Shown in pieces: positions 20,425-31,959 of a stretch of 64,000 nt of DNA. This stretch comes from Symbiodinium sp. CCMP2592 (lineage: Eukaryota > Sar > Dinophyceae > Suessiales > Symbiodiniaceae), in NCBI GenBank assembly GCA_905221615.1, contig CAJNDT010000996.1, positions 39,100-103,099 of the forward strand, given 5' to 3'. Every line of letters begins with the position of its first letter. Position 1 is the first letter of the stretch. Under the pieces are notes generated by a model, which worked only from the letters and a program-made list of their open reading frames with translations, was not told the origin of the DNA and did not search any database. The translations under genes were made by a program, and so were the position numbers.

Positions 20425-20838
20425 ATGCCTTCGACCCAAGCGGGAAATTCTCGGAGGTCGAAAGTGGAGCAGCTTTCAGCCCTGTTCTGGCAGCACTTAT
20501 TCCGGGATTATCTGTCCGACATCAGGACTACAGGAACAGTGGTTCCCACTAATACGTTGAGGCATCGTTCCAGCAGGCAAAGGCTGCATTTTGCATCCCA
20601 AGTAAGTGGCAGAATTTTCACTGAGGGGATCGTGAAAGACGCCTTGCAGAAAGTGGTGACAGACCACGCCGTTGAGCTTCCATCTACCCCAGGCTTCTCA
20701 CTGGACGGTTGGCTAGATACGACAACAAGTAGTTTGTCCAAACTACTTCAAAGGGCCCGACGATCCACTGTAGCCATGGACTGTGATGAGACTCAGCCTT
20801 GGGATTCAGCCGTGGACGTGGACCCTATGGAGGACTGA
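20425..20838 (+). CDS. Hypothetical protein, 137 residues
   Basis: The single-exon frame starts ATG 20,425 (MPSTQAGNSRRSKVEQLSAL) and ends TGA 20,838. It is compositionally normal with a helical N-terminal half (FWQHLFRDYLSDIRTTG), a middle part (GRIFTEGIVKDALQKVVTDH) and an acidic C-terminus (DCDETQPWDSAVDVDPMED). No family is recognised. Composition supports a real coding region; no splice signals were assigned. Confidence 0.5.
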   Translation: MPSTQAGNSRRSKVEQLSALFWQHLFRDYLSDIRTTGTVVPTNTLRHRSSRQRLHFASQVSGRIFTEGIVKDALQKVVTDHAVELPSTPGFSLDGWLDTTTSSLSKLLQRARRSTVAMDCDETQPWDSAVDVDPMED

Positions 20839-21085
20839 CTGTAATAGGGACCGCTAACGATGGAATTTCGCTTTCTAGATTAGTTGATAAGCTGCAAATT
20901 GCATGGGCAGGACTCGCAAGTACCACTGGTTAGCAAGAGGTCTTCTGGCCACTTGAGTGTTCCTTGCCTACATACTATAAGAAGTTTCTATGCGCACTAG
21001 TATTCGTGAAAACGGCTCCGCGTTTGTATCTAAGGATGTGGTGCCCTCGAAACGCTTGCGCCTACGTGGGAAGACGCAACTGAGC

Positions 21086-21300
21086 AGCATGCACTATCAA
21101 TACACATATACACAGATATACATATATCTATATATCTATATATCTATATATCTATATATCTATATATCTATATATCTATATATCTATATATCTATATATC
21201 TATATATCTATATATCTATATATATATACACACATACATACACACATACATACTATATACATACTATATACATTACACACACACACACACGTATACTTGA
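21086..21300. repeat. (TATATC)n-type microsatellite with flanking ACAC tract
   Basis: TATATCTA repeats fill about 21,118-21,225, followed by ACACACAC near 21,278-21,292. No coding potential. Confidence 0.8.
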
Positions 21301-21569
21301 TCACACATGGACACATACGCTGCCGTACACATATACGCATATGATATACGCATTCATACTCTTATAGAAAATACATGTACATTATACGCACACGACACAA
21401 ACGTGAACACACACGCACTTGTTCCCGAGCGATTTGGTATGCCAAGGCCGAGCTACGTTTGCATTCCCGATGAGGCCCCGGAAGTTGCTTCGATCAATAC
21501 ATGTTGATGTGGGTTGCACTGATTTGAGTTTAGCGCAAATTATGCTGTTTGTCTTCAGTCGACTCTATG

Positions 21570-23279
21570 TGCAGTCGAGGATATGGAAGATGAATGGAAT
21601 GACGACGATGCTGAAGATGATTGGGAAGAAGGGGGTGGTTTAGCTCCTGCTCCCAAGGTTCCTGTAGATCGCAAGTTGAGAGCATGCAATATCGATGGCA
21701 GTCCAACACCCATATATATATATATGTGATTGAAAGCTGCTCTGCTATCTAAGGAGGGGGAGGAACTGCCCAAGGTGACCTGGCCCGGAAGACTGCACAA
21801 GTCCACATGCACATGTGTTCGTTTCGAGTGAGAGTGGGATTTGTTCTCCTGCTGAATCGATCTCAGGTGGATCACGATGGTTCGGATAATCAGCCGATGC
21901 GGTATTATGCCCAGGACCCTTTGGAAACCCTAATCCGTGAACCTTCCCCCACTTCATCCTAGATCTAGTATATTTGCACGCTAGCTAGTGGCGATCTGTC
22001 GCAGGATGGCAGTGACATCGATTGGGAAGCAGCCCATCAAGGGTATGTGGAATCTTGCGAAGCAGCTGGGGTGGATCCGGAAGTTTCGGAAGCGGAGCCG
22101 GAGAGCGAGTCCCAGCCGGTCCTCGGCAGTGCATGTGGCAGCTGTCATTGGCTTGATGCGGATGGGAACTGGCGCGTCGGGGACGTGCCGAATGATGAAC
22201 TATGGGATGAGGCTACCGGCGGCACTAAGCAGGGCACCGAAAACCCCGGCGAAGATAAGGAATGGGACGAGACCGCCAATCCCGATGAGGATGGGCAATA
22301 TTGGGATGGGCCGTGGGACGCCAATCCCGATGATGATGGGCAATGGGCTAAAGATCACGATGACGATGGGCAAAGGAGCGAAGATCCCGATGAGGATGGG
22401 CAATGGACCAAAGATCACGATGAAGATGGGCAAACGGGTGAAGATCACGATGAAGATGGGCAATGGGACGAAGATCAGGATGAAGATGGACAATGGGCCG
22501 AAGATCACGATGAGAGCGGCAAGTTTTCCGCCGATCATGATCAGCAGGGGGCCGCCGCGGTGCAGGAGGCCGCCAATCCCGATGAGGATGAGCCTTGGCC
22601 CACGGATCCGGATGAGGGCGGCAAGTTTTCCGCCGATCATGATCAGCAGTGGGCCGCCGACGTGCAGGACGCCGCCAATCCCGATGAGGATGGGCCTTGG
22701 AGCGAGGATCCGGATGAAGGCGGCATATGTGCCGCTGCTTTGAACGAGGATGGGCAGTGGGCCGAGGATGGGCAGTGGCCCGCCGATCCCGACGAGGATG
22801 GGCAGTGGGCCGAGGATGGGCAGTATGCCGCGGATCGCGATGAAGGCCAGCAGTTGGCGGCCGATGATGAGGATTGGGCAGCTGATGAGAACGATCCGCT
22901 TCCGGAGCAGCTGGACCAGGACGGCATCGATACGGAGCAGTGGCCCCAAGACGATGCCACTGTCACCGGCTCGACATGGATAGATTGGCCTAAAGCCCCG
23001 GCTTCCGTGTCCGCGGAGTACCCTAGCCAATCCGAGCAAGCACGCCTGCAGTCCTGGTGGTCCAAGTATAAAGTTCCCGGTGCTGGTCAGGAGCCTTTCG
23101 CACGTTTACCTTTTATAACCTCCCCGCTTCAATTTGCTCACGCGCAGGAGTCTACAGCCGCCGACAATGAAAAGGGTGCGAATCCCGACGAGATGCCCGA
23201 AAGCCTCGAGGACGGTGGTTTGAACGTATCTAGTATGAATGAACCTCGATTTTGTAGTCGAAACTTTCAACACCAATAA
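21570..23279 (+). CDS. Acidic repeat protein (DEDGQW repeats)
   Basis: A short exon near 21,572-21,655 reads VEDMEDEWNDDDAEDDWEEG. After a CAG acceptor near 22,005 the main exon runs to about 23,110 (DGSDIDWEAAHQGYVESCEA ... GSCHWLDADGNWRVGDVPND), then a long run of imperfect units of about 9-10 residues of the form PDEDGQWxxDHDEDGQ. Larger blocks (KFSADHDQQ ... VQEAANPDEDEPW) are duplicated. After the acceptor CGCAG at about 23,148 a last exon reads STAADNEKGANPDEMPESLE and ends at TAA 23,279. The protein is strongly acidic with regular tryptophans. The function is unknown; calcium or basic-protein binding would be guesses. Confidence 0.55.
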
Positions 23280-23515
23280 GCACCCGACCATATACAAACA
23301 GAACAAAGGCTAGAGTAGCAACTCACCAAGTGCCAAAATTCATGTGCATATGTACATAGAAATCGAATAAGGCAAGGTAGATATACTAGATAGACAGCTA
23401 CATGCCAATCCTTTATATCAGCGATTGGAAGCAATTCAAGAGCTTTTGGTAGGTTCACATTTGGGCAAAAATATAGATTAGTTTGCGGAATCTCTCCCGC
23501 TTCAGTGTCACCTGT

Positions 23516-23612
23516 TCAGGATATTGCCCACAACGAAAAGGATGCGAACCCCGACGAGATGCCCCAAAGCCTCGAGGACAGTCGCTTGAACATAAGGTTG
23601 AGCTTAGATTAA
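23516..23612 (+). pseudogene. Duplicated last exon of the acidic repeat gene
   Basis: Reads DIAHNEKDANPDEMPQSLED then SRLNIRLSLD stop (23,610-23,612). It matches the preceding last exon (AADNEKGANPDEMPESLEDG) closely, preceded by a CAG at about 23,520. The frame is kept and it ends in its own stop, so it could be an alternative terminal exon or a dead duplicate. Confidence 0.45.
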
Positions 23613-24950
23613 GAGAGTAAAGGGTCGCCAATACCAAGACCCCTATGAATAGGATGGTGTAGGATTCGAAGCTTCGGGTTTTTATTCAGTTCGCACTCAC
23701 CTAACAAAATTTACGGCTGTGCAATAAGATGATTAGTGATAAAGTTTTCGGCAGGTCATTGTTTGTATGTGTGTTAAACAGACGAACTCATGGAAACCAA
23801 TATCAATCGTGTGCAAAGTTGTCATTACATTAGTTTATGTGTACACACTTGCATACATGGTAATTTTCATCGGCGAATCTAAGTTCATGGCAGCACATAT
23901 AAACAGGCAACTGGTAACATACTGCACACATGGATTGATTTCATAAGCCAAGAAGCCCAGTGATCCGAGAAGGACATTAATCAGTGATTTCAGGTTGACG
24001 CTAAACTTGTTATCACGTAAACTCAGAGCCGATAGCTTGTAGATTTGCATACATATATATATATATATATATGTATACATATATATATATATATATACAT
24101 ATGTATTACAATGTAATTATCTATGCATTAATACTTCATGTATGCAAATGTAATGATTCCACCCATCCTGCAATATCCACGACAGGACTTGGTTTTGCAG
24201 CTTGGCCATGCGGCCTCGGACGAAGATCGACTTGAGCTCTGTAAGAAGCTCATGGACTCTCGGAAGCTTTAAAGCTGCTGCAGTACAATCTAGATCGGTT
24301 TTAGGTTCTGAGTCGAGCAACATCCTGTATGAATATTCATTGAGGTTGCACGAGCATCGACTGGCCCCGCTGCAAAATCCGCAACCGGGCCGTCCACAAC
24401 TAAGTGAATTTGATACCCAGCAGTGAGTCCCGACAAATTAAAGCTTAAGACTTAGATCCTATATATATGTAGAACCCTGCCCAGGTGCCCGAAGATGGAC
24501 GCCGCAGCTCCCAAACAGGCTATCGGGCTGAGAGGAGTGGGAGCTTCAGAGTGTCCAATTGTATGTTTGTGCACGCGGTCGATCTCTCTGAATGAGATGG
24601 GAAGCATTAATACTAGCAGACCCTGGATTGCAGAAGATTTCGTTACTGGTAGCCTGCTTATATATAGCCTCAGTATGTTAAGGAGCCCTATTAATGTGAA
24701 CGACCGAAGTACCCCAACGTCTGGTATTGGAAGTGAGTTTAATTCATGGCCCAGCCGCATCGCTTTAACTCCAAGCTTGCACATGCAGGCCACAGCACCA
24801 GCTGATAAAGCTCGCGATTGCAGAGGTCCTGCTGTGGCTTCGGCTTCAGATTTCGGGGGCAACCATATTATATATGGTTCTTATTGATTCTAGACTGGAG
24901 TTTATCTGCTTCAAACCTAGCTGCTAGCTCAGGCATTCGAGATCCGAGCA
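23613..24950. other. Mostly non-coding, possible small exons
   Basis: (AT)n lies at about 24,052-24,102. A possible exon near 24,200-24,290 reads RPRTKIDLSSVRSSWTLGSF; another near 24,495-24,560 reads MDAAAPKQAIGLRGVGASEC. Neither has convincing splice partners. Confidence 0.3.
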
Positions 24951-25259
24951 GTGACCGCAATATCAGATGTACCCGACAGTGTTGTCCAGGCAGCATTAGG
25001 GGGCAGCCACAGACCTGTCGTTCCGCACCGCCAACGATTGCTTGTGGCTGCGAACAAGCAAGTGGAGGTTCCGAAAGAAGCTGCAGAAGCTGGCAAAGCC
25101 GACAACAAAAAAACAAAGCAAACAGCAGCTGCAAAGCCCAAGGCGGGCGCGAAGTCCAAAGCAAAGGCTGCAGATCCCAACAAACCCAAAAGGGCGCCGT
25201 ATGCGGACACCGAATACAACATCCGCCGGAAGGCTTTCTTTGCCACGTTTCTCATCTGA
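24951..25259 (+). CDS. Lysine/alanine-rich protein, terminal exon(s)
   Basis: The frame reads AVTAISDVPDSVVQAALGG, then VPHRQRLLVAANKQVEVPKE and a KAKA-rich tail (AAKPKAGAKSKAKAADPNKP), ending YNIRRKAFFATFLI stop at 25,259. The tail resembles histone H1-like or nucleolar basic tails in composition only. A splice acceptor may lie at about 24,990 (GTCCAG|GCAGCA). Upstream exons were not fixed. Confidence 0.45.
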   Translation: MTAISDVPDSVVQAALGGSHRPVVPHRQRLLVAANKQVEVPKEAAEAGKADNKKTKQTAAAKPKAGAKSKAKAADPNKPKRAPYADTEYNIRRKAFFATFLI

Positions 25260-27028
25260 ATGCAACCATAATTATGTAGCACTGGGGTCTTTGTTTAAGC
25301 TTGAGCTTGTGCTTTATGCTGCTAGCCGCTATAGCCCAGGCTTCCCCCCATGTCCTTTGCCGACCGACAGCAAAGGCAGGAACTTCAAGAGACTGCCGTT
25401 CGGAGTGTTTTAAGTTTCGATATAGTTGGTTAATGTCATGGGCTCCAATTGTTGGGGATCTGCATTGTCAGCAATTAGGTATCGTGGACGATCTGAAGTT
25501 TCGGTTTCATTCGGTTCTATGCTTGCAATATATATATATATATATGGCGGATCGATGGATCAGCAGCTCCCCCACTAAATAAAATCTGGGTACTTACAGA
25601 GGGAATTCGAGACTCTAGTGTCGAACTTAAGGTTCTGAATATTGACGCTGCTTATGAGCATATAGTCGCAAAGCAAAAACGAATACAACCAAGAACAATA
25701 ACAGCGAACCAAATCATATTTGGGCCCCACTGCTTTAAGGGATATGGCTTTAGTCAGGAATAGTAGGCCGTGTTGGATTAGGGGATCAAGTGCTTTAGTG
25801 GCTATTGAAATAGTTGTTTGCAAGAAGGTTAGGGCTGAGGATTGTGATTTGGGCACCAGAATACCTCAGCGAAGTTCCCAATTCCCAGTGTCTATTGGTG
25901 CATTGGGCAAAACACCTCGATCCCTATATGCTTGGAACGTGGGCCCAAGGCTACCGTTACAGTACGTAAAGGCATCGGCATGGGTGTGCTGTCCTCGAGG
26001 ATGTAGTCGACCGAACCCATCGAATCATCGGTATTCCTTCCAGCTATCGGATCGGGTGATAGTTGGCTGTTTTTTGTTGTCAACCATATGAAGCTAGAGA
26101 GTTCTGCATCATTAGTAATCATTAGTATGGACGCATGGGATTCGGCAGCTAGTTCGCTTCTGTCCTTCAGCGTTTGAGAACGCTATAGGGGAGAGAGGTT
26201 TAAAACGAAAGACGACGCTAACTTTATCGGGATCCTTTAGTTGATTCCAACCGGCCAGAACACCAAAAACGTGAGAGCAAATTTGCATTGGCGAGCGACT
26301 ACATACCACGCGATGGCACAATCTGTAATCAACGATTCCTAATGATCGATCTGGGTGGCGCCGAACCCCGTCTTGCATGGGCAGTGCGACGAACCGTTGA
26401 CGCTTGAGAGCATAACTCCATTTGGCGGTCCAGCGATCTGCAGATCTATGACGGATGATCGCGATCGGACGAGTGCATGCGCGCCACACTTGTGCATGCG
26501 GCAATCATCCTTATCTTTTGCGTCCATTTCAATGGTCGTGCTTGCAACATGGTTGCTAGATTATATCAATCGGATGGGATGTTTCGTTAAATACCTTGCC
26601 GTGTAGGGTTGTTGGGTCGTGTCAGATCACTTGCCGAACCCTAATTAAATATTAGCCCTAAACCGCTACTGTGGCCTAAATCTGTCAAGTCTTGAAAGCG
26701 GTGCATGCATGCGTGCAGTTGTATCGAGCTTGGAGGGGCATGTTTTGCACATGACTGATTTATATTTTCAGTCGCGAATTCCAATAGGCGGCACTTGTAA
26801 CATGAATTTCCGCGAAACCGTTGGCTTGCAACATTGCTAGGGTGACCTAAAGTTCTTCAGGATTGCATAGCCATATAATTTTATATTGTAAGTTTTAGGC
26901 TAGTTCCTTTTCAGGTTGAGGTGCTTGAAATTATTTAAGGGATGGGAGTTTCCGGTTACAGAAGAATCGACAAGAAAACCTGAAACCTATATTAAGCCAA
27001 ACCCAAACCCGATTTCACTTGCCTGCAG
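25260..27028. other. No convincing gene
   Basis: Several short frames exist on both strands, but none is supported by composition or splice signals. The stretch is moderately AT-rich and intron-like, with a short (AT)n near 25,530. Confidence 0.4.
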
Positions 27029-27113
27029 GTGGAACCACAGTGAAGAGCGCAAAGAGGTGCTCGCCAATATGGACCTGCAGGAGCAGAAACGTCGCCGCTA
27101 CGCAATTGTTTGA
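27029..27113 (+). CDS. Terminal exon resembling the HMG-like C-terminus
   Basis: After a CCTGCAG acceptor the exon reads WNHSEERKEVLANMDLQEQK then RRRYAIV stop. It parallels the end of the 11,951-12,491 gene (RRANMLSDLPENELKRRRFA): a basic start, a short helix and the E.KRRR[FY] ending. The rest of the gene was not identified, so it may be a stray exon. Confidence 0.4.
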
Positions 27114-27568
27114 AGTAGCTTTTGGCACATTCAGTGTGCGATCTGCTGTGTCTCAACAAGGGGTTTGCGTCATCAGGCCAATATAGGGTCGATCACTCCA
27201 AACACAATGGAGACTTACCTATGCCTAGCGGCTTAGCGATAGCTTGCTTGCTGCCTGAAGTGACGCTGCAGGGAGTGTTGATGGCAGTGTGCGCGCACCG
27301 TTTTCGATCTGCCTTGCTTGCTGTTCAATGGACAGCGAGAGTAATTGCTCTGGGGAAGATGATCTTCAGCGAAAGTTTGCAAAACGCACCTTAATCCTAT
27401 AGCGGATGCTCGATGCTGTCATGCCTCTGGTCGTTTGTCTTGTGCATGCGCAACTGTCCCTGCTCGATGCTGTTAGAGGCTGACATCTTGCTCAGAGTTC
27501 CCTATAGGTCTTCGTGTAAAATGCAAAAGAAACCTATACGTAACATATAACAGATTTCCGAACACGCA

Positions 27569-27907
27569 ATGAAATTCACAAAATTGCTCGTGGCCTTGGC
27601 GACCTTGAGGATCAGCAGCTCGGCTATCGATATTCCTCATGCAGGTAAGGGGTTCAAGTGCTCGGCTCGAGGTATCGGGGCTGAATGTTTACCGAGGTTT
27701 TGGCCCGAAGCCAGACGATCTCGATTTTGTGGAAATTTTTGCCGGACTGATCTATGTTGCTGCTTGCGTCGTGTAACAAATCGAGCTTGTAGATTGAAAC
27801 CACGAGGAGAACATCTGTTGTATTCTGCTGCAAAGCACTACGGCTTGAGGGCCCATGCTGTGGACGTGCCTCGGTTGCTTCAATCACAAGTTACGTATAG
27901 GTCTTAA
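27569..27907 (+). CDS. Possible secreted-protein 5' exon and following exon
   Basis: ATG 27,569 opens MKFTKLLVALATLRISSSAI followed by DIPHAG, which looks like a signal peptide (basic N-terminus, hydrophobic core, small residues). GCAG|GTAAGG at about 27,643-27,649 is a good splice donor. A following block near 27,690-27,770 in another frame reads GLNVYRGFGPKPDDLDFVEI. The listed frame runs through the intron, so the real protein differs. The family is not recognised. Confidence 0.35.
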   Translation: MKFTKLLVALATLRISSSAIDIPHAGKGFKCSARGIGAECLPRFWPEARRSRFCGNFCRTDLCCCLRRVTNRACRLKPRGEHLLYSAAKHYGLRAHAVDVPRLLQSQVTYRS

Positions 27908-27999
27908 AGGTCTGTTGCCCCTAACCCAGGTGGCCTATTCCTCGAAAATGGATATCTTGACGGCATTCGGCTTCTTGGTGTTCCTGACCTCTGCAACTC

Positions 28000-30440
28000 G
28001 GCTATAAATGATGTTGCCCCAACCCGTCACACAACAGCATTGCTGGCAAGGTATTATACCAGCAGCCACACATCATCATCTTATTTACTGATTGCCATGA
28101 GCTTGAAGCATACATCCCCAACCCTGAGAAATTATCAGAAAACCATAGCTACCCCATAAACCCGAACTCCCAGATCAATAGCCTCCCCAGAATGCTAGGT
28201 TCCCTTGCTCGTGGCTTTCCAACGGTCGGAAAAACTTAGGCGAGAAGGCTCCGACCCCAGGGTGTGGCATGGTATGCTGTACCATGTTCCAGCTGGATAT
28301 TCCTGACCTTTGGCTGCAACATACCATGACCCCAAGACTAGTTCGGTGCTTCGATTCCCGTACATTGACACTAGCTTAGGAGTCGTGGATCGTCCAAGCG
28401 GCGACGATTGAATGTGAAAGGCCCTGCATTCATAGACTAGATAGGTCATGGTAACCCCAAAACCGTAGGTCTGTTCCAACACGTGTCTGTTGAAGGCGAT
28501 CAGAAGCTCAAGAAAGTGAAAACCGCGAATCGTTTGGCAAGACGGGTCGCATACTTGTCACTCGGTCGCATAGTTCCGGGCACCTTGGTTTGGAGGTCGA
28601 GATCTTCGTTTCAAGAGTGTTCTCAGGTTGGAGTATCATTTCCGATCCGGCTCGTACTACATTCTCGAGAACCCGACCGGCTCCATGTTATTCGAGATGC
28701 CTTGTATTCGAGTGTTCCGACTTGATCATACCAGCAGGCACTAGATATAGTTCATGCAGTGCTTGTTCGTTGCTGCAATGCCAATTAGAAAATTATCCTG
28801 AGGCCAGATTGAAAGCGCACAAAGCCAAAGGCCTGAACATATGCTTGGGTGCCGTGGGTGCGCCGTCAAGAAAATGTGCTGCTTGAATGATAGATGGGTG
28901 TAGCCGGGAAATAACTTGTCTAATTAAACTACTGAGAAAGCCTTAAAGAACCCCGCATTTGCCCAGGTTACGCTATGGGGAACCGCACCTTTTCTGCCCA
29001 AGCTGTACCAACAGATGAGTGGATCGAGGAGGATCGAGTTGTATTGTAATTGCTATAAGCAGCTATACCTAACTAGCTATCCATCTTCCTAACTTATAAA
29101 ACCAGCATACTAATTAACTAAGATATCTGGCTTAAGAATGAAGTTACGCAATAGTTGCTAGCTAGCTATATACAACCAGCTAGCTAGCTAACAACTGATT
29201 ATATACCTGCTAGCAATGACTTATCTTATAAACTGTCACGGGCCCCCTTTATTTGACCCAGCGACCCCAATGCTGAGGACCGGCCAACGGATCCAACTAA
29301 CCTACGAACTTCCCCGTGAGCAGCTGGCTCATTGAACCAGTTATTAATTGATTCGGTGCATGACTTTTCTTGTTTGAACAAACCCTGCCCTTTTCCTAGC
29401 CTTATAAACCCTTTGTCCTTGTAAAACCCTAAACCCTGAACCGTTTAGGTAACACTGAGAGTTGTTCTTCAGGGAGCAATGTAGAGCTTTATTCCGGGAT
29501 CTCGGTAAGAAACATTAATCAATTAGTTCTTACGACACTATATCCAAAGAACCTGGGTATGTAAATGAAGTAAGTGAAGCTGATCGACCACTCCAAAAAT
29601 CCCGTTCTTAAGCCCAGATATAGTCGCCCACCTTTATGTTACATGCCAGCGACTCATATGCCTTATTGCAGGAAGCAGCTGCAACGCATCCAATCCTTCG
29701 CGAAGATGGATATCAGCCGGGGATATATTGATGTCCATGGCCGCCATCGCAGAGTGGCCTGGTATTCGCAATCGGTCGATTTATATAGCATGTATAGCAA
29801 CACCTATATAGAGCTTCGTCTGCACAGATCAGGTCGGTGGGAAAGACCTGACAGCTACTGCTATCTACCCAGGCAAGTTCGCGATGAATGCCACTGGTCT
29901 GAAACTGAAGCTCCAAATTCGGTCACAACATGTATAGAACCGATGAGTGTGTGCAGGTTGCAGACCTATTGGACACGCACTTCAAGACTATGAAACCAAA
30001 ACCCGTTGTCGACGAGATTAATATGGAATTATTTGATGACACGGATGATGCCAGCTCTGATTCGGGCCTCGAGAACTTGGTCGGCAAGTAAGATGCCAGC
30101 TGTGAAGGGTCTCCAGTGTTGCCGCTGCAGTCCTGGTGCAGTGGCTTGAGATCGAGAGTCGGGTCAGCTGCCAGCATTAGCGTGGCCAATGAGCAGTTTT
30201 GTCGTGCAGGGGCTGCATACGGGGCGCTGTAAAACGAACCGCTGTGTGTATATACCTACCCTAGCCCTAGCGAACCCAATCCGAAGCAGTACGAACCGGT
30301 AGCGTGTATACCCGTGTATCTGCGTGTATTTGCGGGTATATACCACCGAATAGCGTGTATCAGCGTGTATCGGTAGTTCAGCACTTAATAGCAATTCGCA
30401 CGCGCCCCGAAGCATCATCGAGGATCAAATTAAGCGGATC
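28000..30440. other. Intron-like DNA, no firm gene
   Basis: This contains TAGC/GCTAGCTA clusters near 29,155-29,220 (too local to be the DIRS pattern), CCCTAAACCCTGAACC near 29,425-29,440, and short GTGTATA repeats near 30,240-30,370. Possible exons such as MDISRGYIDVHGRHRRVAW (about 29,700-29,765) and MNPKPVVDEINMELFDDTDD-like (about 29,990-30,090) are weak. Confidence 0.35.
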
Positions 30441-30457
30441 TGTAGCTTTGTTCCGCC

Positions 30458-31957
30458 ATGGGGGCTAAAGGAAAGAAGGGGGGCTCCGGTTCCCTATCCA
30501 GCTCGCCTGGTGAAGGCGTGTGTGTGTCGGTGGAAACACAGCCACGACATTTCGAGTACGTTGGCAAGGTTCCCTCGGAGACCCTGTCCCCAAGCGGCAA
30601 TGCCGGTAAAGCTGTGCCAAAGGGCTCCGGCAACGGTACAACCAAGGGCGGCAGTGCAGCAAAGGGTTGCAGCGGTGGCAAAACCCAGGGTTTAAAGGGC
30701 GGTGGCGATGAAAGCGGAGCAAAAGGCAATGCCTCAAAAGGTGGTGGCAAACCCGGTGGTAAGGATGCAGCAACGGGTGGCAAAGCCGGCGGTGAGCATG
30801 CATCAAAGGGTGGCGGCCTGGGTAAGGGTGCAGTTGCAAAGGGGGTTGGATGCAGCAAAGGCGACGGTAAGGATGCAAGGAAGGGTGGCAAAGCCACCCA
30901 TGAGGATGCATCAAAGGGCTTTGGCAAAGCCAATGGCAAGGATGCAGTGAAGGGCGGTGGCATTGCAGTTGCAACACAGGGTGGAGGTGGCAAAGGTGAT
31001 GGTAAGGATACAGCAAAGGGCAGCAAAGGCATTGGTAAGGATGCTTCAAAGGGTGGCTTGGGCCCCGCCGCAGTTGCAATGAAGGGTGGAGGTGGCAAAG
31101 GCGATGGTAAGGATGCAGCAAAGGGCAGCAAAGGCATTGGTAAGGATGCATCAAAGGGTGGCTTGGGCCCCGACGCAGTTGCAACGAAGGGTGGAGGTGG
31201 CACGGGTGGCGGCAAGGATGCAGCAAAGGGCATCAAAGGCATTGGCAAGGATGCATCAAAGGGTGGCCTGGCTAAGGATGCAGTTGCAAAGGGGGGTGGA
31301 GGTAGCAAAGGCGACGGTAAGGATGCAACGAAGGGCCGCAACGCCAGTGGTGAGGATGCGGTGAAGGGCGGTGGCGCCGGTGGCAAAGGCGATGGTAAGG
31401 CTGCAGCAAAGGGTGGTGGCAAAGCCGTTGGTAAGGATGCATCAAAGGGGTCTGGCAAAACCAAAGGTAAGGATGCAGTGAAGGGCGGTGGCGGTGGTGG
31501 CAAAGGTGATGGTAAGGACTCAGCCAGCAGCGGTGGCAATGCCATAGCAGCAAAGGGCGGAGGTGGCACCAAAGGCGATGGTAAGGCTCCAACAAAGGGG
31601 GGCGGTGGTAAGGACCCGGCCGATCACCCACACACACCGCCACCAAAGACTACATCACACAGCCCGTGCACAGGTACTCCCCCGAGTCAGCCATCGCCGG
31701 CAGGGTCACCGGACAACTCGATGAAGCCAAAGGGCAAAGGATCAAGAGCAGGGCAGATCAACGCCAGCGCAAGTGATGGAACCAAGGGCAAGGGCAGCCA
31801 GGGCATGAGCTTGAAGGGGAAGGGCCAAGGCCAGAGCACACCCGAGGAGCCGGACAGCAACGGCAAGCGCAAGGCTGGGGCCAATGACGGGCCTCACGCG
31901 GTGGTGCGCCGGGTGTCCTTCGGAGGAGGCACGGGGGTCGGTGTGCATGTGTGCTGA
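30458..31957 (+). CDS. Gly/Lys-rich tandem-repeat protein
   Basis: This 499-residue intronless frame runs from ATG 30,458 (MGAKGKKGGSGSLSSSPGEG) to TGA 31,957. Most of it is tandem units of about 10-14 residues such as KGGGGKGDGKDAAKGSKGIG and GKDASKGGLGPDAVA, repeated more than twenty times with longer block duplications around 31,000-31,220. The C-terminus differs: PHTPPPKTTSHSPCTGTPPS, then KGKGQGQSTPEEPDSNGKRK and AVVRRVSFGGGTGVGVHVC. The protein is basic and disordered. The ending RRVSFGGG is a possible phosphorylation motif. Similar KGGK proteins are common gag-like linkers, but no retroelement domain is attached. The function is unknown. Confidence 0.55.
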   Translation: MGAKGKKGGSGSLSSSPGEGVCVSVETQPRHFEYVGKVPSETLSPSGNAGKAVPKGSGNGTTKGGSAAKGCSGGKTQGLKGGGDESGAKGNASKGGGKPGGKDAATGGKAGGEHASKGGGLGKGAVAKGVGCSKGDGKDARKGGKATHEDASKGFGKANGKDAVKGGGIAVATQGGGGKGDGKDTAKGSKGIGKDASKGGLGPAAVAMKGGGGKGDGKDAAKGSKGIGKDASKGGLGPDAVATKGGGGTGGGKDAAKGIKGIGKDASKGGLAKDAVAKGGGGSKGDGKDATKGRNASGEDAVKGGGAGGKGDGKAAAKGGGKAVGKDASKGSGKTKGKDAVKGGGGGGKGDGKDSASSGGNAIAAKGGGGTKGDGKAPTKGGGGKDPADHPHTPPPKTTSHSPCTGTPPSQPSPAGSPDNSMKPKGKGSRAGQINASASDGTKGKGSQGMSLKGKGQGQSTPEEPDSNGKRKAGANDGPHAVVRRVSFGGGTGVGVHVC

Positions 31958-31959
31958 TG

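Noticed and set aside
22200-23039. 279-codon hydrophobic frame on the - strand
   Set aside because: It is the antisense shadow of the DEDGQW repeat; hydrophobicity follows from the complement of GAT/GAG codons.
29150-29220. Cluster of GCTAGCTA near 29.2 kb as a further piece of the TAGC-rich element
   Set aside because: It is a local palindromic repeat with no wider TAGC spacing pattern or element ORF.
30430-31572. 380-codon proline/alanine frame on the - strand
   Set aside because: It is the antisense shadow of the Gly/Lys repeat gene.
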